This document shows, piece after piece, positions 1 to 9,339 of a stretch of DNA of 64,000 nt. The notes below the pieces were generated by a model. The model saw only the letters and a program-made list of their open reading frames with translations. It was not told the DNA's origin and searched no databases. The DNA lies in the NCBI GenBank assembly GCA_036924285.1, contig JAYKYS010000010.1:19071001-19135000 (forward strand). Direction: 5' to 3'. This DNA comes from Asterella californica (lineage: Eukaryota; Streptophyta; Marchantiopsida; Marchantiales; Aytoniaceae). Position 1 is the first letter of the stretch; every line of letters begins with the position of its first letter. The position numbers and the translations under genes were made by a program.

Positions 1-1
1 T

Positions 2-493
2 CAGCGAGAGGCGGTAGACGTGTCCATGGAGTCGAGGATCAGGACAGCTACCAGTGGTACTTGGCAAGCGGCGGCTGCTAGGTTAGATGAGTTACCAGCT
101 AGGCCGGCGATTGACCGTGCTAGTTTGGCACCAGGTGTGGTGTTGTTGGACAACAGAAGTGGTATCTTCTGTTTGGTGGCACCTTCAGGGAAAGTGTATC
201 GACCTCAGAAGGTCTTGTTAGACTCTGGAGCCCAACCGTTGATGTTGGGAAAGGCGGCGTGTATTGGTTTGGGTCTGAAGAAGTCCGAGATAGAGAGATG
301 TCCATTCCAGTTGCAGACATCTCTAGGGGGATCAGGAGGTACGGCTCTACACATGACACGGGAGATGTTGACGGTGAGAGTTCGGCCAGATCACCCCACG
401 GATGGCTCTATGGTGAAGACCAAGGCCATTGTTACAGCCGCAGAGTCTTATGATGTATTGGTGGGAGGTGCTGTGTTGTACCCTATGGGGTTC
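2..493 (+). pseudogene. Element A, retropepsin-like aspartic protease region (5'-truncated by the window)
   Basis: The frame is open from position 2 and runs into the LTR of B1 at 494. The active-site motif LLDSGAQPLMLG lies near nt 215-250, and a hydrophobic VLVGGAVLYPMGF stretch near 455-493 matches the second half of a retropepsin fold (the ILG-type motif). The frame continues at 9340 after B1. Gag should lie upstream of the window. The usual role is to cleave the retrotransposon polyprotein into its mature parts. The assignment rests on the DSG motif and on the position before the methyltransferase and RT. Confidence 0.8.
399..493 (+). repeat. Upstream copy of a 95-bp host duplication flanking B1
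   Basis: This stretch is repeated with no difference that I can see at 9245-9339, directly after the truncated 3' LTR of B1. The first four bases (CGGA) are shared with the LTR end, so 91 bp are duplicated beyond the microhomology. It codes for part of the element A protease. Confidence 0.95.
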
Positions 494-1408
494 TGTAACG
501 ACCTATGTTACACATAGGAAGTTTGTCAATTAGTAAGGTGTTTAGTTATAACTAAGGGTTGAGAATGTTTATTTGCTGCCAAAGTACTTTTAGGAGGTAT
601 CAAGTTAGTCATGACTAGCTAAAAGTTAGTTATGGTTAAACTTAGCTGTACTTTTGGCAGAATTCAGATATTTGCTAAAGAGTGAGCACTACTATCTTGT
701 CATCTTGTCTAAAAGGTAGAAAGGAGGTGGAAAGTATCTCTTATCTCCTTTTTGACTTGATATTAGTGGTTGGATTAAAGTTGTGGACTTTGTGGGCATT
801 AAAAACAAGAAGAGATTCCACATGTTTCCTTTTTAGTGGGTCCTAGTGTAGAGGGGGGGTGGAAATTCGAGATTCCTTGAGAATATTCCAGAATCCTTCT
901 AGAAGTTGTTGACTTTGAAGGAATAAGCCCATGTGAAAAGGTAAAAAGCCCATGTGATCAATGCTTTTACCTTAAGTAATATCTTAGTAAAACCCGGTAA
1001 AAGTAGTTACGGCTGAGTTACCGAGGGTACCAAAGTAAAAACCTAGAATGTATAAATAGAGGAGTAGAGAAGAGCTCCTCATCCTTGTTTTCACATTGTC
1101 GTAATGACAACTTGAGTAATATAGAGAGTGTGGGACATTTTTAGCATGTGAGAACTTGAGAGACGTCGTTAGAATGGAGGATTTTAGTGGATGAGATTAT
1201 GGAGATTTTAGTTGATAAGTTTGTGGGTGTATGAATGAGAGTGAACTTAGCATTTTTCCCTTCAAGATTCATGGTGTGCTTCCATCAAAGCCATCAGAGG
1301 TGACCCCTGAGTGAGAGACAGGCCCGACAGTTGCAGATTCGTGGATGACGATCGTGGAGGTTAAGAGATCGGGGGGTAGTTGATCGTTAGGACCGCGGAG
1401 GGTTTACA
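494..1408 (+). repeat. 5' LTR of B1 (915 bp)
   Basis: It begins TGTAACGACC and ends GGGTTTACA, the TG...CA ends of an LTR. It is repeated at 8343 and, reverse-complemented, at both ends of B2 and B3. A TATA box lies about 560 bp in. The sequence TGTAACGACCTATGTTACA at its start is a near-palindrome. Confidence 0.97.
1051..1058 (+). promoter_or_regulatory. TATA box of the family B LTR promoter
   Basis: TATAAATA occurs inside the LTR and is kept in all six LTR copies. Transcription would be expected about 30 bp further on, defining the U3/R border near 1080-1085. That start is inferred from plant promoter spacing. Confidence 0.7.
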
Positions 1409-1412
1409 TTTT

Positions 1413-1429
1413 TGGTTCCGTTGCCGGGA
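1413..1429 (+). other. Primer-binding site of B1
   Basis: TGGTTCCGTTGCCGGGA starts four bases after the LTR. It begins with the TGG that pairs with the CCA end of a tRNA and resembles the tRNA-Asp-type sites of plant gypsy elements, with TT in place of CG. It is identical in B2 and B3. The exact tRNA is not settled. Confidence 0.75.
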
Positions 1430-1454
1430 CCTCACTTGAAGGGATCGTTGAACG

Positions 1455-1625
1455 ATGTTTAGAGTTCAGTTCTATATTCGACAAAAGGAGATTATGAGAG
1501 AGCACATGGAGAGAACGTTGGGAGGAGAGAGAGCTAACGCGATGTTAGCAACGTTAGAACCTTTCGTGTATCCCGTAGTGATATATGACGCGTTCGAAGT
1601 CATTCTTTACATCTTGTTCACTTAG
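1455..1625 (+). CDS. Family B ORF0, small protein of unknown function (56 residues)
   Basis: The frame begins at the first ATG after the primer-binding site, 25 bp downstream, and reads MFRVQFYIRQKEIMREHMER at its start. The N-terminal half is charged, and the C-terminus (YPVVIYDAFEVILYILFT) is hydrophobic and might lie in or on a membrane. The ORF is preserved in B2 (19965-20135) and B3 (36450-36620), which suggests coding rather than chance. I do not recognise a family. It could instead act as an upstream ORF that limits translation of the later frames. Confidence 0.45.
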   Translation: MFRVQFYIRQKEIMREHMERTLGGERANAMLATLEPFVYPVVIYDAFEVILYILFT

Positions 1626-1689
1626 AAAGGGTTTGAGGAGAGTTGAAAGAAGGTGCAACAAGAGTTGTAGAGAAAGGAGGAGAGAAAAG

Positions 1690-2145
1690 TTATTAGAGGA
1701 GAGAAATTTGTGAGTTTAGAAATTCTGCTCTCTGGAAAATTTGTACAGTCCCTGTCAACTTTTCTGTGAATTTTATTTTCCTGTGAAACTTTCCAGTGTT
1801 TTAGATTGGCTGATAACCTATCTAAGACAAAAGAAATCATAGGAAAAGGTGGTCTAGAGAGGGAGCAATGATTTTTCAAAATTGAGGGGGTCTATTCGTG
1901 AAAGTTGAGGAATTCTGTTCTCTGGAAAAAGTTTACAGTCAGTGTCAGATTTTCTGTGAATTTTATTTTCCTGAGAAACTTTCCAGTGTTTTAGAGTGGC
2001 TGATAAGCTATCCAGGACAAAAGAAATCATGAGAAGATGAGGTCTGAAGAGGGAGAAAGGATTTTTCAAAGTGGAGGGGGTTGACAACCATGAGGGAAGT
2101 GAAAATATACAAATTTCAGTTCTCTGAAAATTTGTACAGTCATCA
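1690..2145 (+). repeat. 190-bp tandem repeat in the leader of B1 (two units plus a partial third)
   Basis: The motif ATTTTTCAAA recurs at 1871 and 2061, a period of exactly 190 bp. The surrounding blocks ending in ...CAAAAGAAATCAT also recur. B2 has three such units and B3 two. The difference accounts for the longer interior of B2. Confidence 0.9.
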
Positions 2146-2296
2146 CCATCTCTTCTGATTAGGGAAGTTTCTGTTGAAACTTCATGATTTAGTAGCTTGG
2201 AGGTTGAGCTACTGGAGACCACAAAAATCTTGGAGAGATCTCTTACCAACTAAGAGAGATACGTTTCGGCATACAAGGAGGTCTTGAAGATACGTC

Positions 2297-2614
2297 ATGG
2301 GGAATCCAGTTCGAATGACGAGGTGGAAGAAGAGACGTTTAGGAGTTCGAACAGAGACGGAGAAGCCCAAGTTAAGTATAGATGAGTTACGAACACGCAT
2401 CTATAGCACTTGGGGTGCCCTCTTTACTCTATACGAAGAAGCTTCCGCGACAATTGGCACAGATTTGAAGAAAGTCGAGTTTAAAGCATCATTCACTATG
2501 GAGGCCACGAATGCTCCTGGTGAAATAGAGTTGGATCCTTACAAGAGTGAGTTCAAGATGTCTGTTGTGATGAGTACAAACGAGGGTGAGGAGGATCATA
2601 TCTTTGATAGTTAA
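2297..2614 (+). CDS. Family B ORF1, basic N-terminus, unknown function (105 residues)
   Basis: The ATG at 2297 follows a stop-rich leader and the frame ends at a TAA at 2612. The N-terminus (RWKKRRLGVR) is strongly basic and could be a nuclear-localisation or nucleic-acid contact. The middle (ALFTLYEEASATIGTDLKK) looks helical, and the C-terminus is acidic. The frame is kept in all three copies without stops, but its sequence differs far more between copies than the rest of the element, especially in B3. No family is recognised. It is an accessory protein carried upstream of gag. Confidence 0.6.
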   Translation: MGNPVRMTRWKKRRLGVRTETEKPKLSIDELRTRIYSTWGALFTLYEEASATIGTDLKKVEFKASFTMEATNAPGEIELDPYKSEFKMSVVMSTNEGEEDHIFDS

Positions 2615-2752
2615 TATTAGATTAGATTTTATTTCGTGTATAGCATGTATAATGCACGATTTCTAATATAAAGCTCGGAAGAGTTAAGAAAGTAATGTAG
2701 AATTATTTTCCTCTATGATATTTTGTCCACTTAATGGTTGAGAAGGTGCAAC

Positions 2753-3229
2753 ATGAGTGGAAATTCAAAAGATTGGAAAGTTAGACTTAGAAACCTTCCT
2801 CAAGGTTTAGATGTCATAGTAAGCGTCGGAGAGAGCTCGAAAGAGATTATCGTTGAGTTTGAGAACCCTAGTACAAAACCTCAAGTAGAATCTCCGAGGA
2901 GAAGAGTAGAAACCGACTTGTGGTGTTATTTCTGTAGAGGGTTGGGACATAAAGTAGTGAATTGTCCAACTAGAATCAGAACCGAGAGAGCTAAAGGGAA
3001 GCGGGAGTTTACTGATTTAAGTCTTCGAGTGGGTCCATCGTCACTAGCGCCAATTCATCTTCTAGGCGAAGATCCTTGTCCAAGTTGTGGAGTGGGTGAT
3101 CTATCAAGAGGACACAAGTGCGTCGATGTGGCCGCCCTACTTACGTCAGTAGTCGAGAAGTTGGACGAGACTCAAAGAGCTGAGACGGAGAAGTTGTCGA
3201 CTTCAAAAGAGGACTCGGTTGAGTTGTGA
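2753..3229 (+). CDS. Family B ORF2, CCHC zinc-knuckle protein (158 residues)
   Basis: The first ATG is at 2753 (MSGNSKDWKVRLRNLPQGLD), and the frame stops 213 bp before gag-pol. A CX2CX4HX4C knuckle (CYFCRGLGHKVVNC) lies near residues 62-75. A second cluster, CPSCGVGDLSRGHKC, lies near 108-122. The first 45 residues may form a small domain. Zinc knuckles of this type bind RNA or single-stranded DNA, so a second nucleocapsid-like function is plausible in addition to the knuckle inside Gag. It is preserved at about 98 percent in B2 and B3. A host-derived or duplicated gag fragment is possible. Confidence 0.65.
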   Translation: MSGNSKDWKVRLRNLPQGLDVIVSVGESSKEIIVEFENPSTKPQVESPRRRVETDLWCYFCRGLGHKVVNCPTRIRTERAKGKREFTDLSLRVGPSSLAPIHLLGEDPCPSCGVGDLSRGHKCVDVAALLTSVVEKLDETQRAETEKLSTSKEDSVEL

Positions 3230-3442
3230 TGGAGATCGTCATTCGAATGGTGGAGAAGGCGGTGATGCGACTCAGACTCATGATTACCTTGGGAGAAGAG
3301 ATGGCACAAGAGGTGTTGTTACAACCATTTCCTTTCATTTTACCTATGGTAGATTATTCGCGAATGGAATTGGTGATGTTCGTACTCTTTTAGCGAGTAG
3401 TTATTGCACGACGATTAGAAGAGTAGAAAGAGTAGTTACAAG

Positions 3443-6400
3443 ATGGGAAAGCTACCCGTGTTTCATGGGAAGGACAATGAAGATGTAGAACCGTTTGTTC
3501 GAGACTTCAAAAGGGGTTGCATCGGAAACAACGTGAGAAGGAAGGAAGAATGGGTGTTGTTACTGCCAGAGTTTTTAGAAGATTTTGCTCTTACGTGGTA
3601 TGAAGACCGAGTGAAGAGCCAGACACCTGGTGCAGTTGAGGACACATGGGAGACGTTGAGTAATGCACTCATCGAAGAATTTCTTCCAGAAGAGAGTTAT
3701 GAGAAGCTCATGGTGGAGCTTACTCATTTGAAGCAACGTGACGACGAGAAAGTTCGGCAATATGCCGAAAGGGTGGATAAGTTGGAGCAACGGTTTCGGA
3801 CGGTCCTACGGAAGAGTGGAGACAATGTGGAACTAACGATGGCGGGGATTGGAGCAGTGCTGACCAAGAACTTGGTGGGAGGGTTGAGACCTTCAATTCG
3901 AACCCAAGTGAGGTACGAGAAGCCAGCAACCAAAGCGGAGGCCATCAAGATAGCGACAAATATGGAAGAGAGTTTGGATGAAGGAGATATCATCCAACCT
4001 CATCATGCTGCTCTGGTGTCAACTCCGACTCCTGGTGTAGCCACAACGATCGCACCTGCACCATCACAATTGGTGATTGCTTCAACGTCAGCTCCTACTC
4101 CAACGGTGGTGCCAAGACCGTTTGTCCCAACAACGATGTCTACTGCCACCTCTGATTTTCATGCCGAGCTGAAGAGCATCACTGACACTCTTGCGGATCT
4201 CAAGATAAACGTGGTACAGTTACGAGAATGGAGGAACAAAGGTGGAGGAGGAGGTCAAAGAGGTTACGACAACAATCCCAACCGAGGAAATCAAGGTAAC
4301 TTTGGAGGCAACCAAGGTAACTTTGGAGGAATCACTTGTTGGACGTGTGGAGGTTCTCATTTTCAGCGAAATTGTCCTAACAACGGAGCAAGAAGTGCCG
4401 AAGCTGTCAGAATGAATGTGGGTGGAGGAAATCCATCACAAGGACGAGACAAGGGGGTGGCTACTATCGATGTCGTGCGAGATCCCATCTACGAGAAAGG
4501 AGAGAGTTCAAACTCTTCTCATGCACCGGTGGAGCTTTTAGCTCAAGAAAGGAAAAGAACTCGATTTTCTGATGAACCGGTTTTCATGGAGGAATCAGCT
4601 AGTAGAAGCACTCGTTCGAGTAATGTTTCGAGTACACCAAGGGAGCCAAGAAGGAAGCTGGGGATGGCGGATTTCACCATTTCATCTTCCCAAGCGGGAT
4701 ATGATGTGGTTGAAGATGTGGGTGCTCAGAAAGCCAACATCACTGTTGGACAACTGATCGCACTTAATCCCAGCTTACGAAGGGAACTCAGAGGAGGACT
4801 GAGTTCTAAGAGAAGCAAGAAGAAGAAACCCAAGAGCAAGACGTCAAAGTCTGTGGGAGTTGGTGTGGTGGATGTGCATGCTTCAGAGGTATGCACTAGG
4901 GCTTCAAAGATTGAAGTCCGGTTGAATGGTCACTACGTCTCTGACGTATTGGTGGATGGAGGGTCGGCTGTAAACGCCATATCGGAGAGATTGATGAAGA
5001 AGTTGGGGATGGAACCAACTCGCCCGGCTAGGTTTGTCGTGGGGATGGCTAACAAGCAACGGGTAAGACCTCTTGGCGTGTTAGAGAAGGTGGTCGTGTC
5101 TGTGATGGGAGTTCAAACATTGATGTCCTTTCAAGTGTTAAAGGACTCTAGTTATGATTTGCTCCTAGGTAGGCCTTGGTTGAGAGCTGTGCGCACCACG
5201 GATAGGTGGCACAAGGGATACTTACGGATTGGGCCTAGAGATCATAGAGTGATAGTTCCTCTCTCGGGTGTTGGAGTTGTGACTTCTGACTCTGATAGAC
5301 CCACTAGTGACTACTGGGAATCTGATACGGAGGACGATCAGAGTGTCTCAGAAGTAGATACCGGCGATTCTTACGATCAAGAATCCTCGTCTGAGGACGA
5401 AGGATTTGGTCGAGATGAATCATTACATCAGCTTAGTGCTATTGACTTGTTGCCTCGACCAGCAGTGGAGAAAGATCCTGACAAAGAAGAGTTGAGTGAG
5501 GCAGAGATTGTGAGAAGACTCTCTACCTTGAAGTTTGGTATCAATGTCACTCAAGAGGAGAAAAGTAGATTCCTAGATATATTTCGAAAATATATCCATG
5601 TGTTTGCTTTCAGCTACAAGGATTTGAAGGAGGTGACTCTCGAGACTCATCGAATCGAATTGGAGGAGCACGCAAGACCAGTTCGACAGAAGCAGAGAAG
5701 GGTCAATCCCACAACGGCAATGATGGTCAAGGAGGAGATAGACAAGTTGAAGGAGGCGAGTTTCATCTATGAGATGGAGAACTCAGAATGGGTTTCACCC
5801 ATTGTGATTGTCAAGAAGAAGAATGGTAAGCTGCGAGTGTGCATAGACTATAAGAAGCTGAATGCAGTTACCAAGAAGGACTATTATCCTCTACCATTTA
5901 TAGATGAGATTTTGGAGGAAGTTGCCGGTCATGAGTGGTACAGCTTTGGTGATGGTTATAGTGGATACAACCAGATCAAGATAGCACAGGAGTACCAGCA
6001 GTTGACTACTTTCACTACTCCTTGGGGAACATTTGCATTTCGAGTGATGCCATTCGGACTGTGTAATGCTCCGGCCACGTTTCAGAGGTTCATGAACAAG
6101 GTGTTCGAACCATTCATAGGAAAGTTTGTTCGTGATTTCATTGATGATTTCTGTGTGTACGGAAGAAAGGAGGACCACTTTGATCATGTGATCAAAGTTC
6201 TGCAGCGGTTGGAGCAAGCTAACGCTTCTCTGAATCCAGAGAAGTGCATCTTTGGCTGCGAAGAAGGTCTGCTGTTAGGGCACATCATTTCCAAGAATGG
6301 GATTGCGGTAGATCCTGAAAAGGTGAAGAAGATTGTGGATCTTCCATTTCCGATCAACTTGACAAAGTTGAGGCAGTTTCTTGGCATGGTTGGATATTAT

Positions 6401-8329
6401 CGTAGGTTTGTCTTTTCCTTCTCAAACAAAGCAATAGCTTTGACTATGTACATGAAGAAGGGAGTTGATTTTGACTTGATAGTGCATGATCAGAAGGCAA
6501 AGGAAGCATTTGAGGAGCTGAAAAAGGCATTGGTGACAGCTCCTATACTTGCTAAACCTGAGTGGAGTAAAGCATTTATTCTGTATACGGATGCCTCCAA
6601 TGTAGCAATCGGATGTACATTAAGTCAGCTAGATGGAGATGGGCATGATCATCCTATAGCTTATGCTAGTAGGCAGATGGTTCCAGCGGAGAAGAATTAC
6701 TCCGTGACTGAACGAGAAGGATTAGCGGTGATCTTTGGATTGAAGAAATTCCGACATTACTTGCTAGGAGGGAAATTTTCCATAGTCACAGATCACAAGG
6801 CTTTAAAGTATATCTTTAATAAGCCTAATGCCGAAGGTCGTATTGCTCGTTGGAAGATCCTTCTAACAGAATACGATTATGTGATCGAAGATAGACCAGG
6901 GAAAAAGCATGCGAATGCTGATCTTTTGTCGAGGGCTTATGATGATGAGGGAGAAGAACCATTTGACGATTCGTTTCCAGACGAGCATCTGATGACCATC
7001 ACAAGCATTGAGGAGATACCGGACGAGTATAAGGAAATCTGGAGTTTCCTTGCAGATGGCTCTTTTCCGGAAGGTATGCATACCCGAGAACGTAACGCGT
7101 TGATCAAGAGATGCAAACCTTACACCATGGTGGAGGGAATTCTATTTCATCAAGGAGCAGATGGCTTACTAAGGAGAGCAGTTGGTCAGAAGGAGGCGTT
7201 CAAGCTGATGCACGAGTTTCACGATGGCACTGTTTGCGGAGGTCACTTTGCTGGTAAGATAACAGCTTTCAAGATTTTGGATGCGGGTTATCACTGGAGA
7301 GGGATTTTCAAGGAGTGTTTAGACTATTGCAAAACTTGCGATGTATGTCAAGCATTTGCTCTGAAGTCTACTAGAACACCTCCGTTAAGATCAATTCCAA
7401 TATTAGGACCATTTGAGAAGTGGGGTATTGACTTTGTAGGTCCTCTCAATAAGACACCTCGAGGAAATAGATACATTGTAGTCGCCACTGACTATTGTAC
7501 CAAGTGGGTAGAGGCTAGACCTTTGAGAGAGACCAATGAAACAGAAGTCGGTAGATTCTTATGGGAGAGGATCATCACCAGATTTGGATGTCCGTTAGAG
7601 TTGGTCTCGGATAGAGGAGGAGAGTTTGTAGGGAGCATGACTACTGCTATGCTACAACACTTTTCTATCAAGGCACGAGTAACGACCTCATACAAGCCAA
7701 ATGCTAATGGTCTTGCGGAGAAGACCAATCTTACACTTTGTATGATGCTTGCCAAAGATGCTGGTGTTGAGACTGCGAAACATACTTGGGATAAGAGGCT
7801 ACATGCCATCTTATGGGAGTACCGAACGACAACAAAGACTTCTACTGGGTACTCTCCATTTCGACTGGTTTATGGAGTGGAGTCCAAGTTGCCCATCCAA
7901 TTCGAATTGGATACTTTTCAAACTATTCAACGAAAGTTGAAGAGGTCGAGAGGAGAAGACGTGGTCAGATCAAGAAGGGAGCAACTCATGGAGTTGGAAG
8001 AGACCCGAGCGATAGCGATGATCCGGATGGAACGAGCTCAAGCGTATCAAAAGAAGAGTTACGACAAAAGGTTGGGCAAGAGGGAGGTAAAACCTTTTCA
8101 AGTCGGAGATTGGGTTATGTTGTATGATGCTATCAGATTCAAGAGGGCTAGGAAGAAGTTTCTTCCGAGATATTTTGGTCCTTTTGTTGTAGATAAGGTG
8201 TGGAGCAACTTCACATATGACCTTCAGGAGCTGGGAGGAAGGAGATTCGATCGGGTAAATCATGACAAGTTGAAGTTGTTTCATCAACGAAAGTTCTCTC
8301 TTCACTCCGAGGACGGAGCGAAAATTTAG
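3443..8329 (+). CDS. Family B Gag-Pol polyprotein, intact (1628 residues)
   Basis: One frame encodes, in order, a retrotransposon Gag domain (about residues 10-190), a CCHC knuckle of the CX2CX3HX4C form (CWTCGGSHFQRNC, near 300), a low-complexity basic linker, and a retropepsin with the motif LVDGGSAVNAIS (near 502), where DGG replaces DSG/DTG. Reverse transcriptase follows with FIDDF at the active site (near 900), then RNase H (LYTDASNVAIGC, near 1045). The integrase has an HHCC zinc site (near 1255-1310) and D, D, E catalytic residues in GIDFVG, SDRGGEF and NGLAEKTN. A GPF-type C-terminal module (PRYFGPFVVDKVW) closes it, with no chromodomain seen. The start is the first ATG in frame, just after ORF2. 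It drives reverse transcription and integration of the element. Confidence 0.95.
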   Translation: MGKLPVFHGKDNEDVEPFVRDFKRGCIGNNVRRKEEWVLLLPEFLEDFALTWYEDRVKSQTPGAVEDTWETLSNALIEEFLPEESYEKLMVELTHLKQRDDEKVRQYAERVDKLEQRFRTVLRKSGDNVELTMAGIGAVLTKNLVGGLRPSIRTQVRYEKPATKAEAIKIATNMEESLDEGDIIQPHHAALVSTPTPGVATTIAPAPSQLVIASTSAPTPTVVPRPFVPTTMSTATSDFHAELKSITDTLADLKINVVQLREWRNKGGGGGQRGYDNNPNRGNQGNFGGNQGNFGGITCWTCGGSHFQRNCPNNGARSAEAVRMNVGGGNPSQGRDKGVATIDVVRDPIYEKGESSNSSHAPVELLAQERKRTRFSDEPVFMEESASRSTRSSNVSSTPREPRRKLGMADFTISSSQAGYDVVEDVGAQKANITVGQLIALNPSLRRELRGGLSSKRSKKKKPKSKTSKSVGVGVVDVHASEVCTRASKIEVRLNGHYVSDVLVDGGSAVNAISERLMKKLGMEPTRPARFVVGMANKQRVRPLGVLEKVVVSVMGVQTLMSFQVLKDSSYDLLLGRPWLRAVRTTDRWHKGYLRIGPRDHRVIVPLSGVGVVTSDSDRPTSDYWESDTEDDQSVSEVDTGDSYDQESSSEDEGFGRDESLHQLSAIDLLPRPAVEKDPDKEELSEAEIVRRLSTLKFGINVTQEEKSRFLDIFRKYIHVFAFSYKDLKEVTLETHRIELEEHARPVRQKQRRVNPTTAMMVKEEIDKLKEASFIYEMENSEWVSPIVIVKKKNGKLRVCIDYKKLNAVTKKDYYPLPFIDEILEEVAGHEWYSFGDGYSGYNQIKIAQEYQQLTTFTTPWGTFAFRVMPFGLCNAPATFQRFMNKVFEPFIGKFVRDFIDDFCVYGRKEDHFDHVIKVLQRLEQANASLNPEKCIFGCEEGLLLGHIISKNGIAVDPEKVKKIVDLPFPINLTKLRQFLGMVGYYRRFVFSFSNKAIALTMYMKKGVDFDLIVHDQKAKEAFEELKKALVTAPILAKPEWSKAFILYTDASNVAIGCTLSQLDGDGHDHPIAYASRQMVPAEKNYSVTEREGLAVIFGLKKFRHYLLGGKFSIVTDHKALKYIFNKPNAEGRIARWKILLTEYDYVIEDRPGKKHANADLLSRAYDDEGEEPFDDSFPDEHLMTITSIEEIPDEYKEIWSFLADGSFPEGMHTRERNALIKRCKPYTMVEGILFHQGADGLLRRAVGQKEAFKLMHEFHDGTVCGGHFAGKITAFKILDAGYHWRGIFKECLDYCKTCDVCQAFALKSTRTPPLRSIPILGPFEKWGIDFVGPLNKTPRGNRYIVVATDYCTKWVEARPLRETNETEVGRFLWERIITRFGCPLELVSDRGGEFVGSMTTAMLQHFSIKARVTTSYKPNANGLAEKTNLTLCMMLAKDAGVETAKHTWDKRLHAILWEYRTTTKTSTGYSPFRLVYGVESKLPIQFELDTFQTIQRKLKRSRGEDVVRSRREQLMELEETRAIAMIRMERAQAYQKKSYDKRLGKREVKPFQVGDWVMLYDAIRFKRARKKFLPRYFGPFVVDKVWSNFTYDLQELGGRRFDRVNHDKLKLFHQRKFSLHSEDGAKI

Positions 8330-8332
8330 TCC

Positions 8333-8342
8333 GGGGGTAAAA
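8333..8342 (+). other. Polypurine tract of B1
   Basis: GGGGGTAAAA lies directly before the 3' LTR. The same sequence precedes the 3' LTR in B2 and B3 on the opposite strand. It would prime plus-strand synthesis. Confidence 0.75.
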
Positions 8343-9248
8343 TGTAACGACCTATGTTACACATAGGAAGTTTGTCAATTAGTAAGGTGTTTAGTTATAA
8401 CTAAGGGTTGAGAATGTTTATTTGCTGCCAAAGTACTTTTAGGAGGTATCAAGTTAGTCATGACTAGCTAAAAGTTAGTTATGGTTAAACTTAGCTGTAC
8501 TTTTGGCAGAATTCAGATATTTGCTAAAGAGTGAGCACTACTATCTTGTCATCTTGTCTAAAAGGTAGAAAGGAGGTGGAAAGTATCTCTTATCTCCTTT
8601 TTGACTTGATATTAGTGGTTGGATTAAAGTTGTGGACTTTGTGGGCATTAAAAACAAGAAGAGATTCCACATGTTTCCTTTTTAGTGGGTCCTAGTGTAG
8701 AGGGGGGGTGGAAATTCGAGATTCCTTGAGAATATTCCAGAATCCTTCTAGAAGTTGTTGACTTTGAAGGAATAAGCCCATGTGAAAAGGTAAAAAGCCC
8801 ATGTGATCAATGCTTTTACCTTAAGTAATATCTTAGTAAAACCCGGTAAAAGTAGTTACGGCTGAGTTACCGAGGGTACCAAAGTAAAAACCTAGAATGT
8901 ATAAATAGAGGAGTAGAGAAGAGCTCCTCATCCTTGTTTTCACATTGTCGTAATGACAACTTGAGTAATATAGAGAGTGTGGGACATTTTTAGCATGTGA
9001 GAACTTGAGAGACGTCGTTAGAATGGAGGATTTTAGTGGATGAGATTATGGAGATTTTAGTTGATAAGTTTGTGGGTGTATGAATGAGAGTGAACTTAGC
9101 ATTTTTCCCTTCAAGATTCATGGTGTGCTTCCATCAAAGCCATCAGAGGTGACCCCTGAGTGAGAGACAGGCCCGACAGTTGCAGATTCGTGGATGACGA
9201 TCGTGGAGGTTAAGAGATCGGGGGGTAGTTGATCGTTAGGACCGCGGA
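8343..9248 (+). repeat. 3' LTR of B1, missing its last 9 bp
   Basis: It matches the 5' LTR base for base as far as I can see, with the same spacing, until CCGCGGA at 9242-9248, where it passes directly into host sequence. The terminal GGGTTTACA is absent. Confidence 0.93.
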
Positions 9249-9339
9249 TGGCTCTATGGTGAAGACCAAGGCCATTGTTACAGCCGCAGAGTCTTATGAT
9301 GTATTGGTGGGAGGTGCTGTGTTGTACCCTATGGGGTTC
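9245..9339 (+). repeat. Downstream copy of the 95-bp host duplication
   Basis: This is the same as 399-493. It joins the truncated LTR at the shared CGGA and then runs on without a break into unique element A sequence at 9340. Confidence 0.95.

Larger units (their letters stand above)
494..9248 (+). mobile_element. Element B1: gypsy-type LTR retrotransposon, youngest copy, intact coding
   Basis: The element has a 915-bp 5' LTR, a tRNA primer-binding site, four ORFs, a polypurine tract and a 3' LTR cut to 906 bp. The two LTRs match without any difference that I can see, so insertion is recent. It lies in the protease frame of element A. Two other copies are present (B2, B3), both in the opposite orientation and inserted in retrotransposon coding DNA. 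Only B1 keeps one uninterrupted Gag-Pol frame, so it is the best candidate for an autonomous copy, although the missing LTR terminus would matter for a new round. Confidence 0.95.

Noticed and set aside
7970..8305. Open frames antisense to the end of family B gag-pol, repeated in B2 and B3
   Set aside because: They recur only because the sense sequence is repeated. They show no motif and vary with synonymous changes of Gag-Pol.
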